Assembly: GCF_003730135.1 (NCBI RefSeq)
Contig: NZ_RJVO01000002.1
Coordinates: 434,001-498,000, forward strand
Direction: 5' to 3'
Source of the DNA: Stagnimonas aquatica
GTDB lineage: Bacteria; Pseudomonadota; Gammaproteobacteria; Nevskiales; Nevskiaceae
DNA: 64,000 nt
The notes beneath the pieces are model-generated. The model did no database searches. It was not told where the DNA came from and saw only the letters and a program-made list of their open reading frames with translations. Shown piece by piece: positions 1 to 8,876 of this stretch; position 1 is the first letter of the stretch; the number at the start of each line of letters is the position of its first letter. A program made the position numbers and the translations under genes.

Positions 1-198
1 GAAGCGGTGCTGCAGGCCCAGCGCGCGGTCGATGCGCAGGGCGCTGGGGCCGGCGGCCGCACTCGACCAGGGTTCCGGCCGCAGCGCACCGTCGGCGAGC
101 AGCGCCTCGAACAGCTTGCTCGGGGTGCCGGACCAGACGCGCGGATCGGCGGGCGAGCCGGCCTGGCTGGAGACCAGCAGGCGGGGAAGAGCGGTCAT
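1..198 (-). CDS. Glycosyltransferase, N-terminal fragment (runs off the window)
   Basis: The first 66 codons of a minus-strand gene lie at the window edge. The start is ATG at 198, 7 bp after the stop of the upstream methyltransferase, so the two are probably co-transcribed. The visible N-terminus reads MTALPRLLVSSQAG and then DPRVWSGTPSKLFEALLADG. A first beta strand followed by a W-S-G-T-P helix is typical of GT-B (family 4-like) glycosyltransferases. The catalytic C-terminal domain lies outside the window, so donor and acceptor cannot be inferred. Its position fits a surface-glycan cluster. Confidence 0.55.
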   Translation of the reverse strand, partial: MTALPRLLVSSQAGSPADPRVWSGTPSKLFEALLADGALRPEPWSSAAAGPSALRIDRALGLQHRF

Positions 199-205
199 CG
201 TCGCC

Positions 206-1366
206 TCAGGCCAGCTTGATGGCGACAAAGAAGCCGCTGAATTGCGAGAACCAGGTGACCGCGTCGCGCCGGCCGTCGAAGAACTCGTGCACGGCCAGGC
301 GGTTGCCGAGCAGGGCGGCGTGGCCGTAGTCCTCCATGATGACGATGCCACCGACCGGCACGCGGCTACCCCACAGCTCGGCGAGCAGCACCCTGGTGGC
401 GCGGTAGGAGTCGCAGTCGATGAAGGTCAGCGCCAGCGGCCCGGTGTCGGTCTCCAGCACGGTGCGGGTGAAGTCGCCCTTTACCAGCCGCACGTTGGCG
501 CGATCGCTGAAGCGCTGCTGGATCTGCGCGAAATCGACCTGGTGGGTGCCGCTCCAGAAGCGGTCGACGCCGACACCCTCCTCCGGGAAGTTCTCGAACA
601 TGTCGAACATGTACAGGGTCTTGTCGCTGCCCAGTCGCTCCAGCACCCGCGAGATCAGATAGCCGCTGTGCCCCTTGTAGGAACCGAACTCGGCGACCTG
701 GCCCGGCACGCCTCGGCTCACCACCGACTCCAGCAGCTGGCTGAGGTCGAGGTAGTCGCGGATGTCGGTCTTGCGACGGAAGCGGCTCAGCGACTCGCGG
801 TAGATGTCGTAGAAGGCGGCGCCGTGCTGGCTGATCAGCGGAGAGACGAAATCGCGGGTGTCGTAGTGGTCCCACTCGGCGATGGCGGCGTTGTCCTCGC
901 GCGGCAGCGCCAGGTACTCCAGCGGAATCTCGGCGCTGGCCGGGTTGGCCACCAGGGCCCTGGCGGCGGCGAACTGCGACTGCGAATCCGGCAGCGCCAG
1001 CAGCAGACAGCCGACGCCCGCGAGCTGCGGCTTGCCGAGCCCGGCGATGGCCTCCGGTGCGAGTCGGCGGTGGCGCAGGCCGCGCTGGACCAGGCCGGCC
1101 AGCACCCCCTGCAGGAACTCGCCCTCGACGCCGATCACCAGCACCTCGCCACCCGCTGCGGCCTGCGCCGCCAGCGGCGGCAACCGGGCGATGGCGTCGG
1201 CACGGGTCTGGGCGCTGAAGCGCAGGTCCGGCGCCTTCGCCGGCACCGGCCGCAGGCGGCGCTTGATAGCCGGCAGCAGGCTGCCCTGGCGGGCATGGTG
1301 CAGGACGCTGGGAACGAGGCGCGCGAGACGGCGGGCGAGGCCCGGAGTGGGTTTGGAAGCGGTCAT
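206..1366 (-). CDS. TylF/MycF-like class I SAM-dependent methyltransferase
   Basis: A 386-residue protein read from ATG at 1366; upstream in-frame codons look like non-coding extension. The C-terminal half holds a Rossmann methyltransferase core: motif I is VAEFGSYKGHSGYL, followed by MFDMFENFPEEG and the acidic LTFIDCDSYRAT strand. These are typical of TylF-type O-methyltransferases, which use a divalent metal and act on sugar hydroxyls. The N-terminal 130 residues are basic and less conserved, perhaps a fold-specific cap. The neighbouring glycosyltransferase, 7 bp downstream, suggests methylation of a surface glycan. The substrate cannot be read from sequence. Confidence 0.75.
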   Translation of the reverse strand: MTASKPTPGLARRLARLVPSVLHHARQGSLLPAIKRRLRPVPAKAPDLRFSAQTRADAIARLPPLAAQAAAGGEVLVIGVEGEFLQGVLAGLVQRGLRHRRLAPEAIAGLGKPQLAGVGCLLLALPDSQSQFAAARALVANPASAEIPLEYLALPREDNAAIAEWDHYDTRDFVSPLISQHGAAFYDIYRESLSRFRRKTDIRDYLDLSQLLESVVSRGVPGQVAEFGSYKGHSGYLISRVLERLGSDKTLYMFDMFENFPEEGVGVDRFWSGTHQVDFAQIQQRFSDRANVRLVKGDFTRTVLETDTGPLALTFIDCDSYRATRVLLAELWGSRVPVGGIVIMEDYGHAALLGNRLAVHEFFDGRRDAVTWFSQFSGFFVAIKLA

Positions 1367-1502
1367 GGCGGGGGCTGCGGAAAGTGACGACAGCGTAGGC
1401 GCCCGGACCTCACCCGCCAAGACCATCCGGCGGGCCGGCAAGCTTGCTAACCTCTGGCCACAACGAGACTGCGCCCAGCCTGCCCCCAAGAGGAGACCCC
1501 CG

Positions 1503-2660
1503 ATGTCCGCGTCCGAGGCCACCGCGCCCGCCCGCTCCGCGCCCGTGCGCGGCGAGGCGGTGCGCTTCATCGAGATCGACGGCATGCGCGGCCTGGGCGC
1601 GATGGTGGTGATCGTCGGGCACATCAACTACCACAACCTGTTCTGGGCCTGGGTGTTCATGGACATGTTCTTCGTGGTGTCCAGCCTGCTGATCACCCGC
1701 ATCGTGCTGCGCCAGGTCACCTCGGCGAAGGGCCTGATCGCCTTCTGGGGCCGGCGCATCGAGCGCATCTGGCCGCTCTATCTGCTGACGGTCTGGGCAC
1801 TGCTGCTGCTGGCGCTGGCGATCAACGGCGTCAGCACCGGACGGCAGTTCGACTTGAGCCTGTTCTGGCGCTTCTTCACCTTCTCGCAGTTCTCCGACTT
1901 TCTGTTCGACTCGGTGAGCGACGAGAACTACCCCTACTTCACCGGCCACCTCTGGTCGCTGTCGGTGGAGGAGCAGTTCTACATCCTGCTGCCGGTGCTG
2001 ATCCTGCTGCTGCGGCACACGCCGCGCCTGGTGTGGATGACGGTGCTGCTGGCGGCGGTGCCGTTCGCGGTCTGGCAGCGCGCGATGCATCCCTACACGG
2101 TGGTCATCACCAGCCACATCGACGCTTTCGCGCTCGGTTCGCTGATGGCGATCGGCATCGAGTGGATGCAGGACCACCGGCGGCAGGTGAACCCGGCGCT
2201 GTGGCTGGGCTTCTTCGTAGGCCTGCTGTGGTTCCTGCCCTATGTGATCGAGGGCTACCACGCCTGGTTCGTGAACGGCGAGGAACGCCATTACGAGGCC
2301 TGGCCGGCCACCGCCGGCATCCTGATGGCGGTGTGCTGGATCGGCCTGCTGGCGATCAACCGCGGCGCCTCCTGGCTGCGGCTGCTGTGCTGGCCGCCGC
2401 TGGTCTACACCGGGGTGATCAGCTACGCGCTGTACCTGGTGCACTACCCGATCGTGCGCTTCATGCCCAAGCTGGCCCCGGCCCTGGCTGCCAAGCTCGG
2501 GCTGCCGCCGCTGCCAGGGGTGTTGGAGGCGGCGGTAACGCTGACGATCTGCTTCCTGCTAGCCCACCTGCTCTATCGCTTCATCGACCAGGGCTTGCAG
2601 ACCCGCCGGGCTGGCGCGGCGCGGGCCGTGCCCGTACCACATAAATCATCCCATCCCTAG
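1503..2660 (+). CDS. OafA/YrhL-type membrane acyltransferase (acyltransferase family 3)
   Basis: A 385-residue polytopic membrane protein. ATG at 1503 follows a clear Shine-Dalgarno (AGGAGA), so the long upstream extension of the frame is rejected. Family hallmarks are the N-terminal IEIDGMRGLGAMVVIVGH (R and H are usual catalytic positions), F-x-V-S-S-L-L-I-T, and HLWSLSVEEQFYILLPVL. About ten hydrophobic helices follow. Such proteins O-acetylate or otherwise acylate polysaccharide or lipid-linked sugars at the inner membrane. The 3' end overlaps the convergent methyltransferase gene by 80 bp. A second member of the family lies at 3473. Confidence 0.88.
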   Translation: MSASEATAPARSAPVRGEAVRFIEIDGMRGLGAMVVIVGHINYHNLFWAWVFMDMFFVVSSLLITRIVLRQVTSAKGLIAFWGRRIERIWPLYLLTVWALLLLALAINGVSTGRQFDLSLFWRFFTFSQFSDFLFDSVSDENYPYFTGHLWSLSVEEQFYILLPVLILLLRHTPRLVWMTVLLAAVPFAVWQRAMHPYTVVITSHIDAFALGSLMAIGIEWMQDHRRQVNPALWLGFFVGLLWFLPYVIEGYHAWFVNGEERHYEAWPATAGILMAVCWIGLLAINRGASWLRLLCWPPLVYTGVISYALYLVHYPIVRFMPKLAPALAAKLGLPPLPGVLEAAVTLTICFLLAHLLYRFIDQGLQTRRAGAARAVPVPHKSSHP

Positions 2661-3327
2661 CGCGGCCGTCGGCGCCGTGCAGGCGGTCGGCGGCGGCGAT
2701 CAGGCCCTGCATCAGCCAGACGAAGCTCTTGCCGTACCAGCGCTTGGACATCGCCAAGCGCTTGTAGAGATGGTCCTGGATCAGGTGCAGGCCGGCCGGG
2801 ATCAGGCCCACCAGACCTTCGAAGCCCTCGACCACGAAGCCACTGTCCTCCAGGGTCTTGCGCAGGCCGGTGGCGGTCCAGCGCCAGTAGTCGTTGGGCT
2901 CCGGGTGGTAGGGCCAGGTGCCATGGGTGGAAAGAATCAGGCAGCCGTCCGGCTTGAGTAGCCGCAGCGACTCGGCCAGATAGGCCTTGGGATCGGGCAC
3001 GTGCTCCAGCACCTGCGCCGAGACCACCAGATCGTAGTAGCCGTCCTCCACCTCGACCCGGCCGTCGTCGCCGATCACCCGGTCGTTGTGGGCATTGCCC
3101 TTGAGATCGGCGCCCTCGTAGGCGGCGCCGGTGGCCAGCACCGCCGCCTCGTAGGGACGGTTGCCGCAGCCCAGCTCCACCACCCGCTTGCCGGGCCCGG
3201 AGCCGGCCGCCACCAGCGCCCGGCTGATCGCAGCGCGCAGCTGGCTCAGCACATACCAGCGCCAGTAGTTGCGGGGGATGGGAGCGGCGCCGACACGCGG
3301 CATCGAACTGAACTGGCTGGCGTCCAT
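2581..3327 (-). CDS. Class I SAM-dependent methyltransferase (Methyltransf_11 type)
   Basis: A 248-residue protein from ATG at 3327 (a second ATG lies at 3303). Motif I is VVELGCGNRPYEA. Later motifs are YYDLVVSAQVLEHVPDP and LRLLKPDGCLILSTHG, the canonical order for small-molecule and sugar methyltransferases. The N-terminal segment IPRNYWRWYVLSQLR and the C-terminal HLIQDHLYKRLA resemble O-antigen-cluster methyltransferases. The gene is divergent from the acyltransferase at 3473 (145-bp gap) and overlaps the preceding acyltransferase tail to tail by 80 bp. The acceptor is unknown. Confidence 0.75.
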   Translation of the reverse strand: MDASQFSSMPRVGAAPIPRNYWRWYVLSQLRAAISRALVAAGSGPGKRVVELGCGNRPYEAAVLATGAAYEGADLKGNAHNDRVIGDDGRVEVEDGYYDLVVSAQVLEHVPDPKAYLAESLRLLKPDGCLILSTHGTWPYHPEPNDYWRWTATGLRKTLEDSGFVVEGFEGLVGLIPAGLHLIQDHLYKRLAMSKRWYGKSFVWLMQGLIAAADRLHGADGRARDGMIYVVRARPAPRQPGGSASPGR

Positions 3328-3472
3328 GGACTGGTCTGCGGAAGAAGAGCCGCGATCATCGCCGTTCGCGGGGGGCTCTGACCAGACTTGCGAGTCATGC
3401 GGCTCCGTCGGCACAGTGACGCACCCAAGCGCGGGCAAGGATGCCGGCGCCGCCCTGTGGAGGGGCGTGACA

Positions 3473-4657
3473 ATGAGTTCCAAGGACTGGACCGCTGACG
3501 CGGGCCGGGATCCGGTATTGGACGGCCTGCGCGGCATCGCCATCCTGCTGGTCCTGGCCTTCCACTTCCTGCGCTTCGACGCCAGGGCCGCCTGGTCGGC
3601 CTGGGCCGACGCGGCGCTACGCTCGGGCTGGATCGGCGTCGACCTGTTCTTCGTGCTGTCCGGCTTCCTGATCACCGGCATCCTGATCCGCAGCCGCGCG
3701 GCGCCGCAGCGGGCGCGGCGGTTCTACCTGCGCCGCGCCCTGCGCATCCTGCCGGCCTACTACCTGGTGCTGACGCTGACCGTGCTGGTGATCGTATGGC
3801 TGGTGCCGGCGCCGGAGATCGTCGCCGACAGCCTCGACCGGCTGCCTGGCCTGCTGCTGTTCGTGCAGAACCTGGAGAGCAGCTGGGACGGCCTGCCGGC
3901 GGTGCGCGAACTGGGCGTGCTCTGGTCGCTGTCGGTCGAGGAGCAGTTCTACCTGCTCTGGCCCTGGCTGGTCTGGCGGCTGCCGGTGCAGAAGCTGGCC
4001 GGCGCCTGCCTGCACGGGGTGCTGCTGGTCTGGGCAATCAAGCTGGCCCTGTACCTGGCTGAGGCCCCGGCGCTGAGCCTGTACCTGTTCACCCCGGCGC
4101 GACTCGACGGCTTCCTTCTCGGCGGCTACCTGGCGGCTCGTCGGCAATCGGGTCAGGCGCGGCTGTCGCCGGCCGCCTGGGCCGCAGTCGGCCTCGGCGC
4201 GGCGCTGCTGGCGGCGGTCTTCCTCAGCCGCCGTGGACTGTCGATGTTCCGCAGCAGCGGCGAGCTGGTGCTGACCACCAGCGCCCTGGCCGTGATGTTC
4301 GCCGGGCTGCTGCAAGCCAGCCTGCGCGCCGCGCCGGACTCCTGGCTGCGGCGCGGTCTGTCCACACCGCTGCTCGGCTGGTTCGGCTTCTACTCCTATG
4401 GGCTGTACCTGGTGCACATGGCCGCAGACACCTGGGTGCGACTGTGCCTGCAACCCTGGCTTGAGCCGGTACTGAGCGCCAACGCCATGGCACTGGGCAC
4501 CGCCGGCTGCAGCCTGCTGCTGTCCGGGTTCCTGGCCTGGCTGCTGTACCGGCTGGTGGAAGCCCCAGCGCTGCGGCTGAAGGATCGCTTCCGGCTGGAG
4601 CCGGCCGCAGAGCGGCTGCCGGCAGGAAATCTGGATTCGGTCGGCGGCCGTCGCTGA
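3473..4657 (+). CDS. OafA/YrhL-type membrane acyltransferase, second copy
   Basis: A 394-residue protein starting at ATG 3473 with GGAGG eight bases upstream. It carries the same family signature as the copy at 1503: LDGLRGIAILLVLAFHFLRF, GVDLFFVLSGFLITGIL, and LWSLSVEEQFYLLWPWLVW. About ten membrane helices are predicted by eye. The two copies are clearly diverged, which suggests different acyl acceptors rather than a recent duplication. Likely role: acylation of an exported glycan. The 139 bp after it hold no gene and precede the glycosyltransferase run. Confidence 0.88.
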   Translation: MSSKDWTADAGRDPVLDGLRGIAILLVLAFHFLRFDARAAWSAWADAALRSGWIGVDLFFVLSGFLITGILIRSRAAPQRARRFYLRRALRILPAYYLVLTLTVLVIVWLVPAPEIVADSLDRLPGLLLFVQNLESSWDGLPAVRELGVLWSLSVEEQFYLLWPWLVWRLPVQKLAGACLHGVLLVWAIKLALYLAEAPALSLYLFTPARLDGFLLGGYLAARRQSGQARLSPAAWAAVGLGAALLAAVFLSRRGLSMFRSSGELVLTTSALAVMFAGLLQASLRAAPDSWLRRGLSTPLLGWFGFYSYGLYLVHMAADTWVRLCLQPWLEPVLSANAMALGTAGCSLLLSGFLAWLLYRLVEAPALRLKDRFRLEPAAERLPAGNLDSVGGRR

Positions 4658-4796
4658 AGCAACGATGCCAGCCGGCGATGCCGCCATGTAGCATCGCGCG
4701 GGCGACCGTGCCGGCGGTCCGTACCGATCCGGCACCGACCGTCCTCGCAAGAGCGGCGGCGCCGTTATCCAACGACTCTCCTTTCCCTCAGGCCCC

Positions 4797-5591
4797 ATGT
4801 CCGCTCCGAAACCCCTGCAGTTCCTGTTGGTCAGCGCCAGCTACCAATGCACCGAGTGGGTCAACCGCTGCCTGGATTCGGTGCTGAGCCAGACCTATCC
4901 GCACTTTCGCATGGTGATGGTCGACGACTGCTCGACCGACGGCACCTTCGAGCGCGCCCGCGCCCGGGTCGGCAACGATCCGCGCTTCCAGGTGCTGGCC
5001 AATACCGAGCGCCGCTTCCCGCTCGCCAACATCGTCCGCGCCAGCGCCGAGGTCGGCGGCGGCCCGGAGGACGTGCTGGTGGTACTCGACGGCGACGACT
5101 GGCTGGCGCACCCGCGGGTGCTGGAGCGGCTCGCCGAGGTCTATGCCGATCCCGAGGTCTGGCTGACCTACGGCAGCCACGAGCTGCGGGTGCCGCCGGC
5201 GCGCCGGGACCGCTGGCTGCGCCGCAAGGTGCGCGGCAAGGTCTACCGCTACCCGGCGCCGGTGAGCGAACTGGGCGCCTACCGCTACTACGACTTCATC
5301 GCCGCCCACCTGCGCAGCTACCGGCGCTTCCTGTGGGAAGCACTGCGCGACGAGGACCTGCGCGACAGCGACGGCGACTACTACCGCGCCGCCGCCGACG
5401 CGGTGACCATGTGGCCGATGCTGGAGATGGCGACGCCGAAGCACTGGCGCTATCTCGACGAAACCCTCTACATCTACAACAACCAGCACAGCCTCAGCGA
5501 GAACCGGCCCGGCTCGCGGCCAGAGCAGCTGCGGGTGGCGCTGAAGGTGCGCGCCAAGCCGCCCTACGCGCCGCTGGAGCGGGCTCCGTGA
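4797..5591 (+). CDS. Family 2 glycosyltransferase
   Basis: A 264-residue cytoplasmic GT-A enzyme. The N-terminus FLLVSASYQCTEWVNRCLDS and VMVDDCSTDGTFERA form the nucleotide-sugar site. VVLDGDDWLAHP carries the D-x-D-type metal site. The acceptor-side half is tyrosine-rich (YRYYDFIAAHLRSYRRFLW). It is the first gene of a three-gene run, and its stop overlaps the GTG start of the next gene by 4 bp. Donor and linkage cannot be predicted. Confidence 0.85.
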   Translation: MSAPKPLQFLLVSASYQCTEWVNRCLDSVLSQTYPHFRMVMVDDCSTDGTFERARARVGNDPRFQVLANTERRFPLANIVRASAEVGGGPEDVLVVLDGDDWLAHPRVLERLAEVYADPEVWLTYGSHELRVPPARRDRWLRRKVRGKVYRYPAPVSELGAYRYYDFIAAHLRSYRRFLWEALRDEDLRDSDGDYYRAAADAVTMWPMLEMATPKHWRYLDETLYIYNNQHSLSENRPGSRPEQLRVALKVRAKPPYAPLERAP

Positions 5592-6544
5592 GCAGCCGCA
5601 TTGCCCTCACCTGCAGCAGCGACGACGGCTACGCCCCGCACGCGACGGTGATGTTGAGCAGCGCCCTGCGCAACACCCCGCGCGCGAACTTCGTCATTCA
5701 CTACCTCACCGACCCGGACTTCCCGGAGGCGACCCGCGCCCTGGTGCGGCAGTCGCTGGCGCGCTACGGCAAGCGGGTCGAGCTGCATTTCCACACCGTG
5801 CCCGACGAGTGGGTGCGCGACCTGCCGCTGTTCGGCTTCATGAAGCCGGGCGAGATCCGGCCGGTGATGTGGTACCGGCTGTTCCTGCCCCGGCTGCTGC
5901 CGGACGAGCCCAAGGTTCTCTATCTCGACTGCGACACCCTGGTGATCGACAGCCTGGAATGGCTCTGGCAGCGCGCACTCGGCGAGCATGCGCTGGCGGC
6001 GGTCAGCAATCCGTTCTGGGACGGCGACAACAGCTGGTACGCGAAGCTCGGCCTGAGCGGCCCCGAGCAGTACTTCAACTCCGGGGTGATGCTGCTCAAC
6101 CTAGAACGCTTCCGCGCCGCGCAGCTCACCGAGGCGGTGCTCGCCCACGGTCGCGCCAACGCCGGCTGGACCCGCTTCGGCGATCAGGATTCGCTGGTGG
6201 CGGTGCTGCACGGGCAACGCCTGCCGCTGCCACCGCGCTGGAACGTCATGCGCATCCTGATGATGGCGCCGCAGAGCCGGCAGCTGTTCGCGGCGGCCGA
6301 TCTCGAAGACGCCATCCGCAGGCCGGCGATCATCCACTTCGAGGGCAGCACCAAGCCCTGGGTGAATCCCGCCAAGCATCCCTACGGCCGCCTGCATGCC
6401 CGCTACGCACGGCAACTGCCCTGGCCGGTGGCGCACACGCCCTGGACGCTGCTGGACCTGGAAAATCTGCTGACCCGGCTGAACTGGCGCGGCCTGCGCG
6501 GCCGGGTACGCAAGCTGCGTCAGCGCCTGGAAACGCCCCACTGA
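5588..6544 (+). CDS. Family 8 glycosyltransferase
   Basis: A 318-residue retaining glycosyltransferase starting at GTG 5588, overlapping the previous stop (GTGA), so translation is probably coupled. Family 8 marks: N-terminal IALTCSSDDGYAPHATVML, the metal-binding D-x-D in VLYLDCDTLVIDSLEWLW, the FNSGVMLLNLERFR strand, DQDSLVAVL, and the C-terminal IIHFEGSTKPW (H-x-x-G-x-x-K-P-W). This is LPS glucosyl/galactosyltransferase architecture. The neighbours (GT2 and FkbM methyltransferase) suggest it helps build the same surface glycan. Confidence 0.88.
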   Translation: MSSRIALTCSSDDGYAPHATVMLSSALRNTPRANFVIHYLTDPDFPEATRALVRQSLARYGKRVELHFHTVPDEWVRDLPLFGFMKPGEIRPVMWYRLFLPRLLPDEPKVLYLDCDTLVIDSLEWLWQRALGEHALAAVSNPFWDGDNSWYAKLGLSGPEQYFNSGVMLLNLERFRAAQLTEAVLAHGRANAGWTRFGDQDSLVAVLHGQRLPLPPRWNVMRILMMAPQSRQLFAAADLEDAIRRPAIIHFEGSTKPWVNPAKHPYGRLHARYARQLPWPVAHTPWTLLDLENLLTRLNWRGLRGRVRKLRQRLETPH

Positions 6545-6561
6545 GCGCCAACCGATTGCCC

Positions 6562-7311
6562 ATGACCTCCACCCTGCGTCAGCGCCTGAGCGCCGCGCTC
6601 AGGCGCCTGCCCTGGCTCTATCAGCCCCTGCAACGCGGCTACCGTCGGCTGGTGCCGGCGCCGCACCCGCTGGAGGCGGAGATTCGCGCCGCGCTGCGCA
6701 ACCTGGACCGCGTCCACTTCGTGCAGGTGGGCTCCAACGACGGCACCCAGGGCGACCCCCTGCACCGCCTGCTGCGCCGAGACCGCCGCTGGCGCGGCCT
6801 GTTCATCGAGCCGGTCGGCTTCCTGTTTGAACGGCTGCGCCAGAACTACGCCGGCGACGCGCGCTTCGATTTCGCCAATGTCGCGATCGCCGCCGAACCC
6901 GGCAGCGCCGCGTTCTATTACGTCTCCGAGCAGGCCAAGGCGGCGCTGGGCGAGCGGCTGCCGTACTGGTACGACCAACTGGGGTCGTTCGACCGCCAGC
7001 ACATCGTCAAGCATCTGGACGGCCTGCTCGAACCCTACATCGTCGAAACCGCGCTGCCCTGCCTGCCCCTGCAAAGCGTGCTGGATCAGCACCGGGTGGA
7101 CCGCATCGACGTGCTGCACATCGACACCGAAGGCTACGACTGGCAGGTGCTGCGGATGTTCGACCTGCAGCGCTACCGCCCCTCGGTAGTGCTCTACGAA
7201 CACAAGCACCTGAGCCCGGACGACCGCCAGCAGGCGCGGCAACGGCTCAAGGACGCCGGGTATTCCCTGCGCACCGGCCGCGACGACACCCTGGGCCTAC
7301 GTCCTTCCTAG
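6562..7311 (+). CDS. FkbM-family methyltransferase
   Basis: A 249-residue protein from ATG 6562, 17 bp after the GT8 gene. The SAM-binding strand is VHFVQVGSNDGTQGDP. The FkbM-defining region contains IDVLHIDTEGYDWQVLRMF followed by VVLYEHKHL. Members of this family O-methylate sugars in polyketide and cell-surface glycan pathways. The last codon lies one base from the stop of the convergent wzt gene (7313), so there is effectively no spacer and no dedicated terminator between them. Confidence 0.85.
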   Translation: MTSTLRQRLSAALRRLPWLYQPLQRGYRRLVPAPHPLEAEIRAALRNLDRVHFVQVGSNDGTQGDPLHRLLRRDRRWRGLFIEPVGFLFERLRQNYAGDARFDFANVAIAAEPGSAAFYYVSEQAKAALGERLPYWYDQLGSFDRQHIVKHLDGLLEPYIVETALPCLPLQSVLDQHRVDRIDVLHIDTEGYDWQVLRMFDLQRYRPSVVLYEHKHLSPDDRQQARQRLKDAGYSLRTGRDDTLGLRPS

Positions 7312-7312
7312 C

Positions 7313-8602
7313 TCAGGCGCCGAGGCGCGCGGTCTGCCAGTCCAGGGCCGGCCGCATATAGCCCTGCAACTCCCCTCGGTACTGGCCACGGGTGCTATCG
7401 CCCTCGATCGGGTCGTACAGCGAGAACGCCAGCGCGTGATGCACGTAGGCATGGCTGAGGAAGGGGTCGAGCGTCGACAGACCCACCGCCAGCTGGAAGC
7501 TGCCCTCGTTGAACAGGTTGCCGGGGAACACCGCCACGGTCTCGTAGACACCGGCGCCGCGCGACTGGCCGTGCCACTCGGGATGGTTGTCGATGGCGCT
7601 GAGCACCGGCGTGCCGCTGAAGTCGTACAGGTGCAGGCTGGGCAGGATCGGCAGGCCGGCCTTGAACACCTCGTAGCGCAGCCGCAGCTCCAGCGGCCGG
7701 CGCACGTCCACCGGCCCGCTCAGCGGCTTGCCATCGCTGGTCAGCTGCACTGCGCGCAGGCGCACGCAGTCGTCGCCGGGCGCCTGCGCCGGGTCGTCCC
7801 AGCGCTGCTGCGACTGGAAGCCGCCGATGTGCTCTTCGTAATGGCGGATGGCGGTCAGCGTCGGGCCGTCGAAGGCGATACGGCCGCGATTGAGCAGCAC
7901 GCTGCGCGGCGCCAGGCGCGACACCGCGCCCAGCTGGTGGGACACGAACAGGATGGTGCGGCCGGCGGCGCCAACCTGCTCGATGCGCTCCAGGCAACGC
8001 TGCTGGAAGGCGGCGTCGCCCACCGCCAGCACCTCGTCGATCAGCAGCACGTCCGGATCCAGATGGGCGGCCACCGCGAAGCCAAGCCGCACCTTCATGC
8101 CCGAGGAATAATTGCGCACCGGCGTGTCGATGAAGCGGCCGACGCCGGAAAACTCGACGATGGCGTCGAAGCGGCGGCGGGTTTCGGCGCGCTTCAGACC
8201 GAGGATGGCGGCGTTGAGGAACACGTTCTCGCGGCCGCTGAGATCGGGATGGAAGCCGGTGCCCACCTCCAGCAGGCTGGCCATGCGGCCGCGCACCCGC
8301 ACCCGGCCGGTGCTGGGCGCGGTGATCCGCGACAGGATCTTCAGCAGGGTGCTCTTGCCGGAGCCGTTGTGGCCGATCACGCCGACCACCTCGCCCTCCT
8401 TGACCTCCAGATTGAGGTCGCGCAGCGCCCAGTGTTCGGTGGCCGCCTTCTCCTCGGCGCTGACCCGGCCGGAGAGCCGGCGCAGCGCCCGCAGGCCGGC
8501 TTCCGCCGTTTGCGCCACCAGGGTCTGTGGGTTTCCCTTCCGAACCGCGCCGACGCGGAAGCATTTCGACAGGTCTTCGACCTTGAGGGCGTAGTCGCTC
8601 AT
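7313..8602 (-). CDS. wzt: Polysaccharide ABC exporter ATP-binding subunit (Wzt-like)
   Basis: A 429-residue protein. The ATPase half has Walker A GHNGSGKSTLLK, the signature NYSSGMKVRLGFA, Walker B DVLLIDEVLAVGD and the switch His in ILFVSHQ. The last ~170 residues form a beta-rich extension typical of Wzt carbohydrate-binding domains that read the glycan's non-reducing end. It partners the permease at 8874-9731 to flip a finished glycan across the inner membrane. No Shine-Dalgarno precedes the ATG: the mobile-looking element at 8607-8876 ends five bases upstream and supplies the whole leader. Confidence 0.9.
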   Translation of the reverse strand: MSDYALKVEDLSKCFRVGAVRKGNPQTLVAQTAEAGLRALRRLSGRVSAEEKAATEHWALRDLNLEVKEGEVVGVIGHNGSGKSTLLKILSRITAPSTGRVRVRGRMASLLEVGTGFHPDLSGRENVFLNAAILGLKRAETRRRFDAIVEFSGVGRFIDTPVRNYSSGMKVRLGFAVAAHLDPDVLLIDEVLAVGDAAFQQRCLERIEQVGAAGRTILFVSHQLGAVSRLAPRSVLLNRGRIAFDGPTLTAIRHYEEHIGGFQSQQRWDDPAQAPGDDCVRLRAVQLTSDGKPLSGPVDVRRPLELRLRYEVFKAGLPILPSLHLYDFSGTPVLSAIDNHPEWHGQSRGAGVYETVAVFPGNLFNEGSFQLAVGLSTLDPFLSHAYVHHALAFSLYDPIEGDSTRGQYRGELQGYMRPALDWQTARLGA

Positions 8603-8606
8603 GTCT

Positions 8607-8876
8607 TAGGGTGTGTTAACAGCAGATATGTCGCTGCGGCGGAAGGCGGTTTTGGGGCAGTGCAAGGAAGCAAGAGTGCGCAATAGCGGGGCTATTGAAA
8701 CTCTTGCTGACGCGGCAATGCCCCAAAACCGCCCCGCCCCGAAGGGTTGCTGGCCAAAAGCGCGTCATGCGGCGTTGCTCGCCTAGCAAAGGCTCCAGCC
8801 TTTGCGTCGGCTCGCGTCTGGCCTGACGCGCTTTTGACCGGCAACGCAGCGACATATCTGCTGTTAACACACCCTA
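8607..8876. mobile_element. Nested-palindrome MITE-like element with 32-bp inverted ends
   Basis: The outer ends 8607-8638 and 8845-8876 are perfect 32-bp inverted repeats, beginning TAGGGTGTGTTAACAGC. Arm 1: 8645-8659 pairs with 8719-8733 (15 bp). Inside it 8669-8677 pairs with 8700-8708, and 8681-8687 pairs with 8691-8697 (CAATAGC/GCTATTG). Arm 2: 8746-8767 pairs with 8824-8845 (22 bp with two G-T type mismatches), and 8786-8794 pairs with 8797-8805. The whole therefore folds as a three-way junction. Flanking tetramers TTAG (8606-8609) and CTAG (8874-8877) could be a decayed 4-bp target duplication. There is no transposase inside; the 84-codon minus-strand frame within it is judged spurious. 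Confidence 0.85.

Noticed and set aside
8616..8870. 84-codon minus-strand frame inside the palindromic element
   Set aside because: It is entirely made of the inverted-repeat sequence; composition is explained by the palindromes and no ribosome site precedes it.
8607..8876. Complete insertion sequence
   Set aside because: Inverted ends fit, but there is no transposase coding capacity in 270 bp; MITE-like is the furthest the evidence goes.
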